From NCBI GenBank assembly GCA_030066795.1, contig JASJAW010000012.1, forward strand, positions 1-64,000: DNA of 64,000 nucleotides, given 5' to 3'. This document shows, piece by piece, positions 17,709-25,280 of this stretch. This DNA is from Dinoroseobacter sp. GTDB lineage: Bacteria > Pseudomonadota > Alphaproteobacteria > Rhodobacterales > Rhodobacteraceae. The notes below the pieces were generated by a model. It saw nothing but the letters and a program-made list of their open reading frames with translations. It did no database searches and was not told where the DNA came from. The number at the start of each line of letters is the position of its first letter. Within the stretch, counting starts at the first letter, position 1. The position numbers and the translations under genes were made by a program.

Positions 17709-18898
17709 ACCTCTAGCAACCTCACCACTTCACCGCAGCCACCGGATACGTACTGCCCCCAACGCTCCATCAATACGCGGCGCTGTTCCAGAAAGTCAGT
17801 CCGGCGATACGCGCGCTCGACCTTGCCGCCAGCGACGTGCGCCAGGGCGGTCTCTGCGACGTTCTCCGGGGCATCCGTCGCCTCCGCGCACCAAGTTCGA
17901 AAGCTCGACCGAAAACCGTGTGGGCGCGCCTCCATGCCTGCTCGTTCCATGTAACGGCTCATTGTCGCGTCGCTGATCACACCCCGCCGCTTGTTGGGGA
18001 ACAGCAGGCCGTCGCGGGCCAGCGGCTTGGCTTGCTCAATGATGGCCAAAGCTTCGGTGGAGAGAGGTACCCGGAAGTCTGCCTCATACCCCTTCTGCGC
18101 TTTCATATACTCCGCTGGTACAGTCCATACATCATCGCGCATATCGCGCAGGTTCGCGAAACGGATCGGGCGCGAGCGGAGCGCAGTTAGAATTGTAAGC
18201 TTGATTGCGAGTTGGGTGATCGTGCCGTCAGACAAGGTGGCATAGAACTCAGGGACTTCTTTCCAGTGTAGCGCTGGTATGCTCTGAACTTCGTGGCGGC
18301 TTTTGCCGAGAAGGGCCGCCGCTTTGGCCGTCGCCTGCAGGTCGACGTCTAGACCCATCGCTGCGCCGTACTTCATGACAATGCTGAGCCGGTCCATGGC
18401 CTTGCCTGCGGTAGACGCCTTCGTATGCCAGATGGGGGCCAGTGTGTTGCGGATATCCTGTTGGTCAATGTCCTCGACAGGAACGCGTCCGAGCTTTGGC
18501 AGCACATGAAGGCGCAATGGAGAAAACCACCGCCCCGCTTTGCCGTCGTCCTTCAATTGGGACTTGCGTGCTTCAAAGGCCTGTACAGCGACGCTTTCCA
18601 GCGTTGCCTGATCCCGGGCTGCTGCACGCTTGAGTTTCTCGCGCTCTTTTATTGGGTCCAAGCCTTGGCGAACGACAGCGCGCCAGCGCTCGGCTTCGGT
18701 GCGGGCTTCCTTCAACGTTACGTCGCGGGTCGAACCGAGCCCCATCTCACGGCGTCGACCGTGAATGGATACGCGCAGAAACCACTGACCTCCGCCGTCA
18801 GCGCGTTGGTGCAGCCACAGCCCACCACCGTCTGAATGTTTGCCCGGCCTGACCTTCTGAACGACGTTTCCTGGAAGCTTATGGAGAGCTCTCATCAT
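17705..18898 (-). CDS. Tyrosine recombinase (P4-type integrase)
   Basis: A 397-residue integrase. The open frame begins at a TTG, but ATG 18898 follows AAAGGTGG and is preferred. The N-terminal arm-binding domain (DUF4102 type) is seen as VRPGKHSDGGGLWLHQRADG with MGLGSTRDVTLKEAR. A core-binding domain follows. The catalytic residues read Arg241 (TALRSRPIRF), His327 and Arg330 (HGFRSSFR), His354 (ALAHVAGG) and Tyr364 (ERAYRRTD), so it looks active. It sits at one end of the element, as is usual, with repeats just upstream. No tRNA gene was found next to it, so the target site is unknown. Confidence 0.9.
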   Translation of the reverse strand: MMRALHKLPGNVVQKVRPGKHSDGGGLWLHQRADGGGQWFLRVSIHGRRREMGLGSTRDVTLKEARTEAERWRAVVRQGLDPIKEREKLKRAAARDQATLESVAVQAFEARKSQLKDDGKAGRWFSPLRLHVLPKLGRVPVEDIDQQDIRNTLAPIWHTKASTAGKAMDRLSIVMKYGAAMGLDVDLQATAKAAALLGKSRHEVQSIPALHWKEVPEFYATLSDGTITQLAIKLTILTALRSRPIRFANLRDMRDDVWTVPAEYMKAQKGYEADFRVPLSTEALAIIEQAKPLARDGLLFPNKRRGVISDATMSRYMERAGMEARPHGFRSSFRTWCAEATDAPENVAETALAHVAGGKVERAYRRTDFLEQRRVLMERWGQYVSGGCGEVVRLLEV

Positions 18899-18910
18899 CA
18901 ACCACCTTTG

Positions 18911-19026
18911 TGTCCACCTCTGTATATAGGATTGAGATGGACTAAGATAGGGCTGCGCGGACCGAGGTGGGGTCTAAATACCCAGTAAACTTTGGGTTGC
19001 TAGGTCTGAGTAGATGGAGATGGACT
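18911..19026. repeat. GAGRTGGACT repeats upstream of the integrase, candidate arm or att sites
   Basis: GAGATGGACT occurs exactly at 18934-18943 and 19017-19026. A close inverted copy (TGTCCACCTC) is at 18911-18920 and a weaker direct copy (GAGGTGGGGT) at 18964-18973. The stretch is AT-rich and non-coding. Integrases of this class bind short repeated arm sites near the attachment core, which fits, but no matching core was located at the other end. Confidence 0.4.
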
Positions 19027-19386
19027 TCTATATATTGATATTCAATGCGTCTCGACCGCACCATTTTCTGAAAAAACGATTACTATCAGGGCGTTGGGCG
19101 CGTGGCTGTTGCTTTGGCATGCCGAGCAAGCCGCATAGGGAAGCAGTCTGGCGATTGGTTCTTTGATAAAGGAGCGTCCCAGCCGGTCTCCGGACGGTTC
19201 CGTCCACCGCTGTCACGATAACTCCCCACGGACATGTAGCGCCCGGTCAGTCGCCTGCACCGAAATGAGTTTGGTCTCCGCGCAAACAGCCCGCATTTGA
19301 TTTTGGTCAAAGTGCTGAGAATCTGTTAAGTTATGATCAGTGCCCAGAACTTCTGTTTTGTAACTTGTGACTGGGGGGTAACAATT
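19027..19386. other. Intergenic region, right flank of the integrated element
   Basis: About 360 bases between the integrase-side repeats and the broken VPLPA-CTERM gene. Short frames on the minus strand here have no family likeness and no ribosome binding site. The last 15 bases contain GGGGGG, the likely ribosome binding site of the next gene. The right attachment site should be near the start of this region. Nothing else is seen. Confidence 0.4.
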
Positions 19387-20010
19387 ATGACAGTTTTCAT
19401 GCAACGGCTTTTCGCCGTCATGCTGCTTGTGCTCGCGGCAAGTCAGGCGAGCGCTTCCACCTATGGGTATAACCTGACCTTTAAGGACGAGGGCGGCGCC
19501 GTCGTTGGCAGCGGGGTGGTGCGATATGATCCTGCAACCACGGAAGACCTCTATCTGGGAGACGAGTCTATTTATCAAGGCGAGAGGTGCTTCGATCCTT
19601 CCGACCGGTATTGCTACTAATACGACACCTGGACACCGCTGACAGAGTTTAGCGCCGAGATAAACGGTCGTGATATTTTTGAGACCGGCTCAGACACTAC
19701 CTTGTGGCTTGAGGGCCATTACAGTTATCACGGTCGATACGGGATTGGCGGGTATGAACCCGGAGTTTGGTGGGTCGGCGACATTTACTTTAATGAATCG
19801 GTTTTCGTCACTTATTCACCGCCTTCCGGGGCAGAACTCTTTGAAACAGAGTATTATTTTTCCTGGTTCGGCGATACCGAGCAAGGGTTCGTTTATGAGG
19901 AAATTGAGGGCACGGTCGAAATGAGCCTCGTGCCGGTGCCGCCTGCTTTGGCATCCATGGGTCTGGGTCTTTTGGTGCTGGGGGGCTGGCGCCGTTTGAA
20001 GGCGCGCTGA
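19387..20010 (+). pseudogene. VPLPA-CTERM-type secreted protein, interrupted by one stop
   Basis: The frame from ATG 19387 encodes a signal peptide (ends QASAST), reads to TAA at 19618-19620, and continues in the same frame to TGA at 20008-20010. Joined, it is about 207 codons rich in Tyr, Gly and aromatic residues. The end, VPVPPALASMGLGLLVLGGW with RRLKAR, matches the VPLPA-CTERM signal (short Pro motif, one membrane helix, basic tail), which targets roseobacter proteins for exosortase-type processing. A single nonsense change explains the break. Without readthrough the sorting signal is lost. A sequencing error or suppression is possible. Confidence 0.75.
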
Positions 20011-20206
20011 ACAGCATAGTCTGCCGGCGCGAGGGGGAGCGTTGCAGGATTTGCTGCGTCGAAAGCGGAGCGTGCGAGTTGGGAGAGACCCATCGGGTCT
20101 CCGCCGCGTTTGGCTTGCCGGCCCGGCAACTGGAAAGCTCAGCGCTCTTGCTTGACGGACCTCCGCCGCAGTATCCTGTAGGTGGAGTGTTTGGGAGGAC
20201 ATCCAC

Positions 20207-20386
20207 ATGGCACAAAAGTCGAGTTCGCAAAAGCCAAAGAGTGTCCGGCAGGAGGCATCCGCACCTTCAGCCACACCGGACGAGACCCATGTTCCGGATT
20301 GGGCCGAAAACATGGAGCATACTTTGCGAAGGCTGGCACGGCAGAAAGAAGCGAAGCGGGCAAAGAACCCCGGTCTCTATCGATAG
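20207..20386 (+). CDS. Small charged hypothetical protein
   Basis: A 59-residue frame from ATG 20207 with GGGAGGA at good spacing upstream. The translation begins MAQKSSSQKPKSVRQEASA, has DETHVPDWAENMEHTLRRLA in the middle and ends KNPGLYR. It is hydrophilic and very basic at both ends, with a predicted helix in the second half. No family was recognised. The strong ribosome binding site and sensible composition support it as real. Confidence 0.55.
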   Translation: MAQKSSSQKPKSVRQEASAPSATPDETHVPDWAENMEHTLRRLARQKEAKRAKNPGLYR

Positions 20387-20614
20387 CGCAGGTACCCATG
20401 CGCTGAGTAAAGTCGCTTAACTGCCGCCGACATGCGACACGACAAAACCGCGCTTGCTCTCCTTAGCTTTTGACAATGGTGCGGCGGACCGCTGGTACAT
20501 TGGGCGTGCCCGTTCCGCTTAGCATAGTGGCGTGGGAGGTTTTTCTGAACGGGTTCATTGCAGACGCGGTCCAGACCATGCAGCCCCTGTCCAGCACGAA
20601 CTCAGTCTTCTGGC

Positions 20615-20935
20615 CTAGAAAGCGTCCCTTCGTGCCCTCGCGCCGCCGCGTCTGCTGCGCAAGCGAAGTTTCAAGTCCAACGGCTGGAGCGGCGTCGCGG
20701 TCGACGCCAGCAACAGATCACAGAAAACGGCTACGGCCGGAGAGGTGCGCACAGCAGGGCCGGCCATCTCGTACGCACGCATCGCTTCACGGACATAACT
20801 TGCGTTGCCGGGTAACGACCCAAGCCATTGCAGATACCCCAGATGCCCAAGTTCTTCCGCCTTCGTCTGTGAGACCTGGCCTATGTCGAGTTGCGCTAGC
20901 GTGAGTTCGAGCAGCATGTCCTGCATCCATGACAT
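20615..20935 (-). CDS. Hypothetical protein downstream of the metal transporter
   Basis: A 106-residue frame from ATG 20935 (ATGs also at 20930 and nearby), 55 bases after the end of the metal-binding protein gene on the same strand. The first 80 residues look like a helical protein (MLLELTLAQLDIGQVSQTKA, then LGYLQWLGSLPGNASYVREA). The last 20 are Arg-rich and less convincing. A hairpin separates it from the transporter. A plus-strand frame overlaps it but has a less protein-like translation. Paracoccus aztABCD carries the zinc chaperone AztD at this position; this is not AztD. Confidence 0.45.
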   Translation of the reverse strand: MSWMQDMLLELTLAQLDIGQVSQTKAEELGHLGYLQWLGSLPGNASYVREAMRAYEMAGPAVRTSPAVAVFCDLLLASTATPLQPLDLKLRLRSRRGGARARRDAF

Positions 20936-20947
20936 TGTGGATCAATA

Positions 20948-20978
20948 GGGCGGGGCATCGCGGTGGAACACCCCGCCC
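20948..20978 (-). terminator. GC-rich hairpin after the metal transporter operon
   Basis: GGGCGGGG at 20948-20955 pairs perfectly with CCCCGCCC at 20971-20978 across a 15-base loop, 12 bases past the stop of the substrate-binding protein gene. There is no T-run in either direction, so it is either a weak or factor-assisted terminator or an mRNA-stabilising hairpin. Confidence 0.45.
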
Positions 20979-20989
20979 GCATTCTTGGC

Positions 20990-21886
20990 TTAACTCGCGC
21001 CGCCGTTGGCCAATGCGTCTACGATTGCACCAAGGTTGTGCCGGAACATCGCAAGATAGCTCGTGGCCGGGCCACCGCGCTCTGACAGCGCGTCGGAGTA
21101 TAGCCTTCCGCCGATCTCGATCCCGGTCTCGTCGGCGATTTGCCGGACCAGCGCCGGACTGGTGATGTTTTCGACAAACAGTGCCGCCACCTGTTCTTTG
21201 CGCAACTGCTCGATCAGCGCGGCAAGGTCCTGTGCGGACGGTTCCGCCTCACTATCGATGCCGACCGGAGCCAGGAACGTCATGCCGTAGGCATTCGCGA
21301 GATAACCGAACGCGTCATGTGCGGTCACGACCGTCCGGCGATCGGCCGGAAGAGCAGCAAGTTTTTCTTTGGTTTCGGCATCCAGCGCTTCGAGTTCATC
21401 TATATAGGCCGCGGCATTTGCGGAAAATTCGTCCGCGTGAGCGGGCATCACTTCGGACATCGCGTCCGCAATGTTCTGGACATAGACCACACCGTTGGCG
21501 AGCGCGTTCCACGCATGCGGATCAACTTCTCCATCCACTTCAAGCGGCGTGATCCCGTCTGTCGCGACATAGACGACGCCCTCTGTTCCAGATTCCGCGA
21601 TCAGGGTGTCGGACCACGTCTCAAAACCGAGGCCATTGACGAAGACGACGTCCGCCTCGGCAACGGCGCGCGCGTCTGCAACCGAGGGCTGGTAGATATG
21701 GGCGTCAGCGTCCGGTCCCACGATGGTGGTGACGCTCGCATGGTCGCCCACGACCTGTTCGACCATATCACCAAGGATCGAGAAGCTCGCCACGATATTG
21801 ATCTGTTCGCCAGCAGCGGCGGGGAGGGCCGTAAACGACAGCGACGCTGCCGTGAGCCCGACATAGATTGGTTTAAAGAAGGTCAT
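20990..21886 (-). CDS. Metal-ion ABC transporter substrate-binding protein (cluster A-I, ZnuA/AztC-like)
   Basis: A 298-residue periplasmic protein started at ATG 21886 behind AGGAGAA and overlapping the permease stop (ATGA). The signal peptide ends about residue 25 (LPAAAG). Likely metal ligands are His63 (DADAHIYQPS), His124 (EVDPHAWN), His190 (VTAHDAFGYL) and Asp265 (RLYSDALSE). Three His and one Asp fit the zinc-type site rather than the Mn/Fe type, which has Glu at the third position. There is no His-rich loop of the ZnuA kind. The whole operon lies behind a cobalamin riboswitch, so cobalt is a serious alternative substrate. Confidence 0.85.
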   Translation of the reverse strand: MTFFKPIYVGLTAASLSFTALPAAAGEQINIVASFSILGDMVEQVVGDHASVTTIVGPDADAHIYQPSVADARAVAEADVVFVNGLGFETWSDTLIAESGTEGVVYVATDGITPLEVDGEVDPHAWNALANGVVYVQNIADAMSEVMPAHADEFSANAAAYIDELEALDAETKEKLAALPADRRTVVTAHDAFGYLANAYGMTFLAPVGIDSEAEPSAQDLAALIEQLRKEQVAALFVENITSPALVRQIADETGIEIGGRLYSDALSERGGPATSYLAMFRHNLGAIVDALANGGAS

Positions 21887-22785
21887 TCTGGTTTCTCCTG
21901 AGGGTTTGCGGGGTGAACAGTGGCGGTGTGGGATGCGGACGGTTTTCGGAGCCGGCCGCCAAAGCCCAGCGGCCCGAAGAGCGCTGAGATCGCAAAAAAA
22001 CCGCCCGCGACAAGGACAATCGCGGGACCTGAAGGTGTTTCCGGGAGCACGTAAGACAGCGTCAGTCCGATCCAGCAGCTTGCCAGTGCGAACACAAACC
22101 CAAGCGCCAGCTGCCCGGTGATCGTGTGCGCCCAGTATCTTGCGGCCGTGGCAGGCAAGATCATCAAGCCGACGGCCATCAAGGTCCCAAGGGTTTTGAA
22201 TGCCGCCAGCAAGTTCAGCACCAAGAGTAACATGAAGGTTTGCTCCACAATCCACGGGCGACGCGCTTGGGACTCGAAGAAGACCGGATCGCAGGTGCTG
22301 GCAATCAGTGGCCGCAATAAGAAAGCGAAGGAGACAAGGGTGATCGTTGCGACGCCGCCCACAAGCAGCATCGAGGCGTCTTCGATCCCGAGGATCGAGC
22401 CGAAGAGGAAGCTTTTCAGCGGAATTGCCGACCCTGCCGCGGACAGGATGAAAATGCCCGCTGCAAGGGCGACAAGGTAAAGCGAGGCAAGGCTTGCATC
22501 GCTGCGCAGGATTGTTTTGCGCGCCAGCAGCGCTGTAAGGATGGCGACGCCGATACCGGCGATCAAACCGCCGACAATCAGGGACACAACCGAAAGCCCG
22601 GCGGTCACAAACCCGATCACGATCCCAGGGGTAATGGCATGGGCCATCGCCTCCCCAGCAAGGGACAGTCGGCGCAGGACCAGAAACGCACCGACAGGCA
22701 CAACCGAGGCGGACAGAACAGTGGTTGCCACGAATGCGCGGCGCATAAACGCGAAGCTCCACATCTCGGCCAGAAGGTCAAACAT
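21883..22785 (-). CDS. Metal-ion ABC transporter permease (ZnuB/AztB-like)
   Basis: A 300-residue polytopic membrane protein of the ABC-3 family with eight or so hydrophobic segments. The ATG at 22785 follows GGAGGT; the open frame upstream reads through the ATPase gene's end. Typical ABC-3 features are VGAFLVLRRLSLAGEAMAHA near residue 35 and LMAVGLMILPATAARYWA near residue 205. It overlaps both neighbours, which implies translational coupling of all three transporter genes. Confidence 0.9.
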   Translation of the reverse strand: MFDLLAEMWSFAFMRRAFVATTVLSASVVPVGAFLVLRRLSLAGEAMAHAITPGIVIGFVTAGLSVVSLIVGGLIAGIGVAILTALLARKTILRSDASLASLYLVALAAGIFILSAAGSAIPLKSFLFGSILGIEDASMLLVGGVATITLVSFAFLLRPLIASTCDPVFFESQARRPWIVEQTFMLLLVLNLLAAFKTLGTLMAVGLMILPATAARYWAHTITGQLALGFVFALASCWIGLTLSYVLPETPSGPAIVLVAGGFFAISALFGPLGFGGRLRKPSASHTATVHPANPQEKPE

Positions 22786-23536
22786 GTGAGACCTCCGACA
22801 CTTCGGGCGAACCACGAAACATCCAGGCGGCTTGGCTGGGTGACAGGTAGGCCTGCCGCACCAGCCGTTCCGGTGTCAGTACCTCGTCCACTGTGCCATA
22901 GGTCGCCTCACCGGCACCCAGCAGAAGTGCGTGGCTGCAGTGATCCAGCACCGAAGACAGATCATGGACCACCAGGACGACGGCACGACCTTCGTCTTTC
23001 CATCGTCGCAGGATCGACAGCAGATGCGCTTCGGTGGTTTGGTCAACCGCGGCAAAAGGTTCATCCAACAGGATCAAGGACGCGTCCTGCATGATGACTC
23101 GCGCAAAAAGCGCGCGCTGCAACTCGCCGCCAGACAAGGTGTGTAGCGCCTGATCCGCCAATTCCAGGATGCCCGCTGCGTCAAGGGCTGCGTCAACGCG
23201 GTTTTGTTCCTTGAACCCCAGTCCTGACGTCAGCCCGAAACCGCGCCAGGCCCCCATGGCGACAAGGTCCCGCACCCGAATGGGGAACTTGCGATCGAAA
23301 TCCGTCATTTGCGCGAGATAGCCAATCTCGTTTGGTACGCCGTCGGGCCATGTCAGGCGTCCGGCGAGGGGTTTGTTGAGTCCAAGCAATGTCTTGACGA
23401 ATGTGGACTTTCCGGCCCCGTTTGCACCCAGCACTGCCAGCGTGGCACCCGCCTCAACATCCATTGAGAGTTGGCGAAACAGCGTCTGTTTCGGATATCC
23501 CAGCGCAAGGTTGCGGATCTGCAAAATCGCGGTCAT
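22778..23536 (-). CDS. Metal-ion ABC transporter ATPase (ZnuC/AztA-like)
   Basis: A 252-residue ATPase with Walker A GANGAGKST (residues 37-45), Q-loop YLAQMTDFDRKFP, signature LSGGELQR, Walker B LILLDEPF and the switch His in VLVVHDLSS. The DRKFPIRVRDLVAMG segment after the Q-loop is typical of zinc/manganese uptake ATPases. Its start codon overlaps the stop of the 64-residue membrane protein (TGATG), so that small gene is part of the operon. Confidence 0.92.
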   Translation of the reverse strand: MTAILQIRNLALGYPKQTLFRQLSMDVEAGATLAVLGANGAGKSTFVKTLLGLNKPLAGRLTWPDGVPNEIGYLAQMTDFDRKFPIRVRDLVAMGAWRGFGLTSGLGFKEQNRVDAALDAAGILELADQALHTLSGGELQRALFARVIMQDASLILLDEPFAAVDQTTEAHLLSILRRWKDEGRAVVLVVHDLSSVLDHCSHALLLGAGEATYGTVDEVLTPERLVRQAYLSPSQAAWMFRGSPEVSEVSHV

Positions 23537-23727
23537 CAGACCACTGCTATGATCATCAGCCAGAGACCTGCTGAAACGCCCAGAGCAGACAACACCAGAG
23601 CCGGGACGCTCAGATGCGTCAGGCAGAAACTGTGTGCTGACTGCGCGGCATTTGCCTTGGCTGGGCTTGCGCTTCTATCTCCAGATTTCTGAGGGCGCAG
23701 TCTGTGCGGCTTCGCATGGTTTGGCAT
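23536..23727 (-). CDS. 64-residue membrane protein leading the transporter operon
   Basis: ATG 23727 follows GGAGGT; the frame is open to a GTG at 23793 but that has no signal. The N-terminal 38 residues are basic and contain several His and a Cys (MPNHAKPHRLRPQKSGD, HSFCLTHLS). The last 22 residues form one strong membrane helix (PALVLSALGVSAGLWLMIIA). It lies between the cobalamin riboswitch and the ATPase gene, overlapping the latter. Its position recalls small accessory subunits of B12-regulated cobalt importers (CbtB is also a short one-helix protein), but it does not show CbtB's C-terminal His motif. Family unknown. Confidence 0.6.
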   Translation of the reverse strand: MPNHAKPHRLRPQKSGDRSASPAKANAAQSAHSFCLTHLSVPALVLSALGVSAGLWLMIIAVV

Positions 23728-23838
23728 TGCCACCTCCGACAAGGCAGGGCAATGGCAAAACCACAGTGTCTTTCGGCAAGGGCCGTATCGCACATCGTCG
23801 TTTCCCTCCGGGACACCCCGCCCGGGTAAGTTTCGGTT

Positions 23839-24031
23839 GCAATGGCAGGTCTCCTGACTCGCGGGTCGGCGCTCCCCCTGACCTTCCCGAGTGTTTACAA
23901 ACCCAGTGGTCCTTTCGGGGTCGCTCTCCGCTCACAGTTGCGGGGGCAGTCACGGACTTGGCGCCTGATGGCTACACCTCACCGTGTTCCCTTTTCATTT
24001 CTCGGGCCTTGGGCCGTTGAAAACCATTGCC
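23839..24031 (-). promoter_or_regulatory. Cobalamin (B12) riboswitch
   Basis: On the minus strand the region reads, in order, GGCAATGG (P1 5-prime side), AAGGGAACACGGTG, GCCATCAGGCGCC, CCCCCGCAACTGTGAGC (B12 box core), the CACTGGGTTT and CTCGGGAAGG arms, and GAGTCAGGAGACCTGCC ending in CCATTG, which closes P1. These are the conserved elements of the cobalamin riboswitch in the expected order. It precedes the 64-residue membrane protein by about 110 bases and the metal ABC transporter. Such riboswitches normally lower expression when adenosylcobalamin is plentiful. Confidence 0.9.
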
Positions 24032-24231
24032 GGCAAGTATCGTCGCCAGTGCGCGAGCGTCAAGTGTCAAGCAGGGCCGTAATTGCCGCAGCAAGAATGC
24101 CGAACAAAAGGGTCCTGCCGTTCCTCGCAGGCGCCAGCATCGCGGCTTGCAGGTGGGATTTGTTATCTAGGGGTTCTTAAGTCCTGCGCGCGAAAAGACC
24201 GTGTCGCCGCTTCGCGCCAGAACGTCGAGAA

Positions 24232-25137
24232 TCAAGCCGCTTGCCGTGGCCGCAAGTGCTCGAAGCCCGCTTTCACAGCCGCATCTACAAGCTCATCAAG
24301 GTTCTCAATCTTCTGGGATCCACGGAAGCCGCCTGTACGTGTGTGCGGGGCTTCGACCTTGGACTGCGCTGAAATACTCAGCCGACGGCAAAGCTCGTCG
24401 ACAGTCGATTGGTGGCGATGGGCATCTTCGAGGTGAGTTTCGTAATTAATCTCGATATGAGGAACTTGCGCCATCACTGCGTTTTCGTAATCCAGCATCG
24501 CTTCGTTCCAGCGTAGCAATCCGACAAACTTCTCGGGATCGAGGCGCAGGTTCGTGGTGTCCGTGTCTTTCGTGAAATACACACCGGAGTGATGTGCCTT
24601 CGCAAGTGACAGGGTCTGATCCCACGTATTCCGCTTCAAATGAATGATCGAGTAATTCATCGAAGTCAGGTGTTCGAAGAATGCCAGCGGGCGGATGACC
24701 CGTTGCACCTCCATCAACTGATAGGAAAGTAGCTTAACGCCATAGGCCTGGACGTCTGGCCCTGCGCGCTTAGGCAAATCCCTCAGGAACCCAACCGGTC
24801 GCACCACCATCGAATGCAGAAGTTCACCGTCGCACCGAACGCCGTTGACTTGATCGAGAAGGTCGACCAGCAGCGTCGTTCCAGAGCGAGGACGCCCGTA
24901 GATAAGAAATGGCTTGGGAGCGTCCGTGTGCAATCGCGCCTTCAGCCAGACCTTCCCTTCCAAGACCATCCCGCGCACACGCAGTCGATGGGGGTGTACG
25001 AACTTAAAGAGGCCTTCGCGCGGTTCAGACCCCACAACGCTGGAGGTCGCAAAAGTATCGTCAGTCAGTAAATGCGTGGACAAAGCATGCTCCTGTTTCG
25101 AGTGTGATCGAGCCGGCCCTTGTGGCCGTGGGGTCAT
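24232..25137 (-). CDS. PAPS-dependent sulfotransferase
   Basis: A 301-residue cytosolic protein with the PAPS 5-prime-phosphosulfate loop IYGRPRSGTTLL (residues 79-90) and a downstream region (IIHLKRNTWDQTLSLAKA) matching the 3-prime-phosphate-binding strand and helix. C-terminal PHIEINYETHLED and GGFRGSQKIENLDEL are also usual for bacterial Stf0/NodH-like enzymes. The acceptor cannot be told; surface glycans or lipids are typical. ATG 25137 has no clear ribosome binding site, and a TTG at 25083 behind CAGGAG is an alternative start. It stands alone, upstream of the riboswitch-led operon. Confidence 0.8.
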   Translation of the reverse strand: MTPRPQGPARSHSKQEHALSTHLLTDDTFATSSVVGSEPREGLFKFVHPHRLRVRGMVLEGKVWLKARLHTDAPKPFLIYGRPRSGTTLLVDLLDQVNGVRCDGELLHSMVVRPVGFLRDLPKRAGPDVQAYGVKLLSYQLMEVQRVIRPLAFFEHLTSMNYSIIHLKRNTWDQTLSLAKAHHSGVYFTKDTDTTNLRLDPEKFVGLLRWNEAMLDYENAVMAQVPHIEINYETHLEDAHRHQSTVDELCRRLSISAQSKVEAPHTRTGGFRGSQKIENLDELVDAAVKAGFEHLRPRQAA

Positions 25138-25280
25138 TTCGATGGAGTAACCCCTAAAATACGGTTAAAAGTGCTTGGGATCAGATGTCGGTCGTTTGAC
25201 AGGTGTCGGCGTTCGCGGTCTTCTAGCGGACCAAATCCACGCATGTTTTGTGGTCCGACAGGCTGTACAAGCCGTGAAAA

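Noticed and set aside
20470-20904. 144-residue plus-strand frame
   Set aside because: Its composition is Ser/Arg/Pro-rich without motifs and it overlaps a better minus-strand candidate.
20990-22762. 590-residue minus-strand frame covering binding protein and permease
   Set aside because: Only the last 298 residues are the binding protein. The first part is the permease gene read in the wrong frame.
23619-23816. Alternative minus-strand frame at the riboswitch leader (ATG 23795, good GGAGGG site)
   Set aside because: The translation is Cys/Arg-rich with no motif and ends without coupling, whereas the overlapping 64-residue frame has a strong membrane helix and couples to the ATPase gene. A leader-peptide role cannot be excluded.
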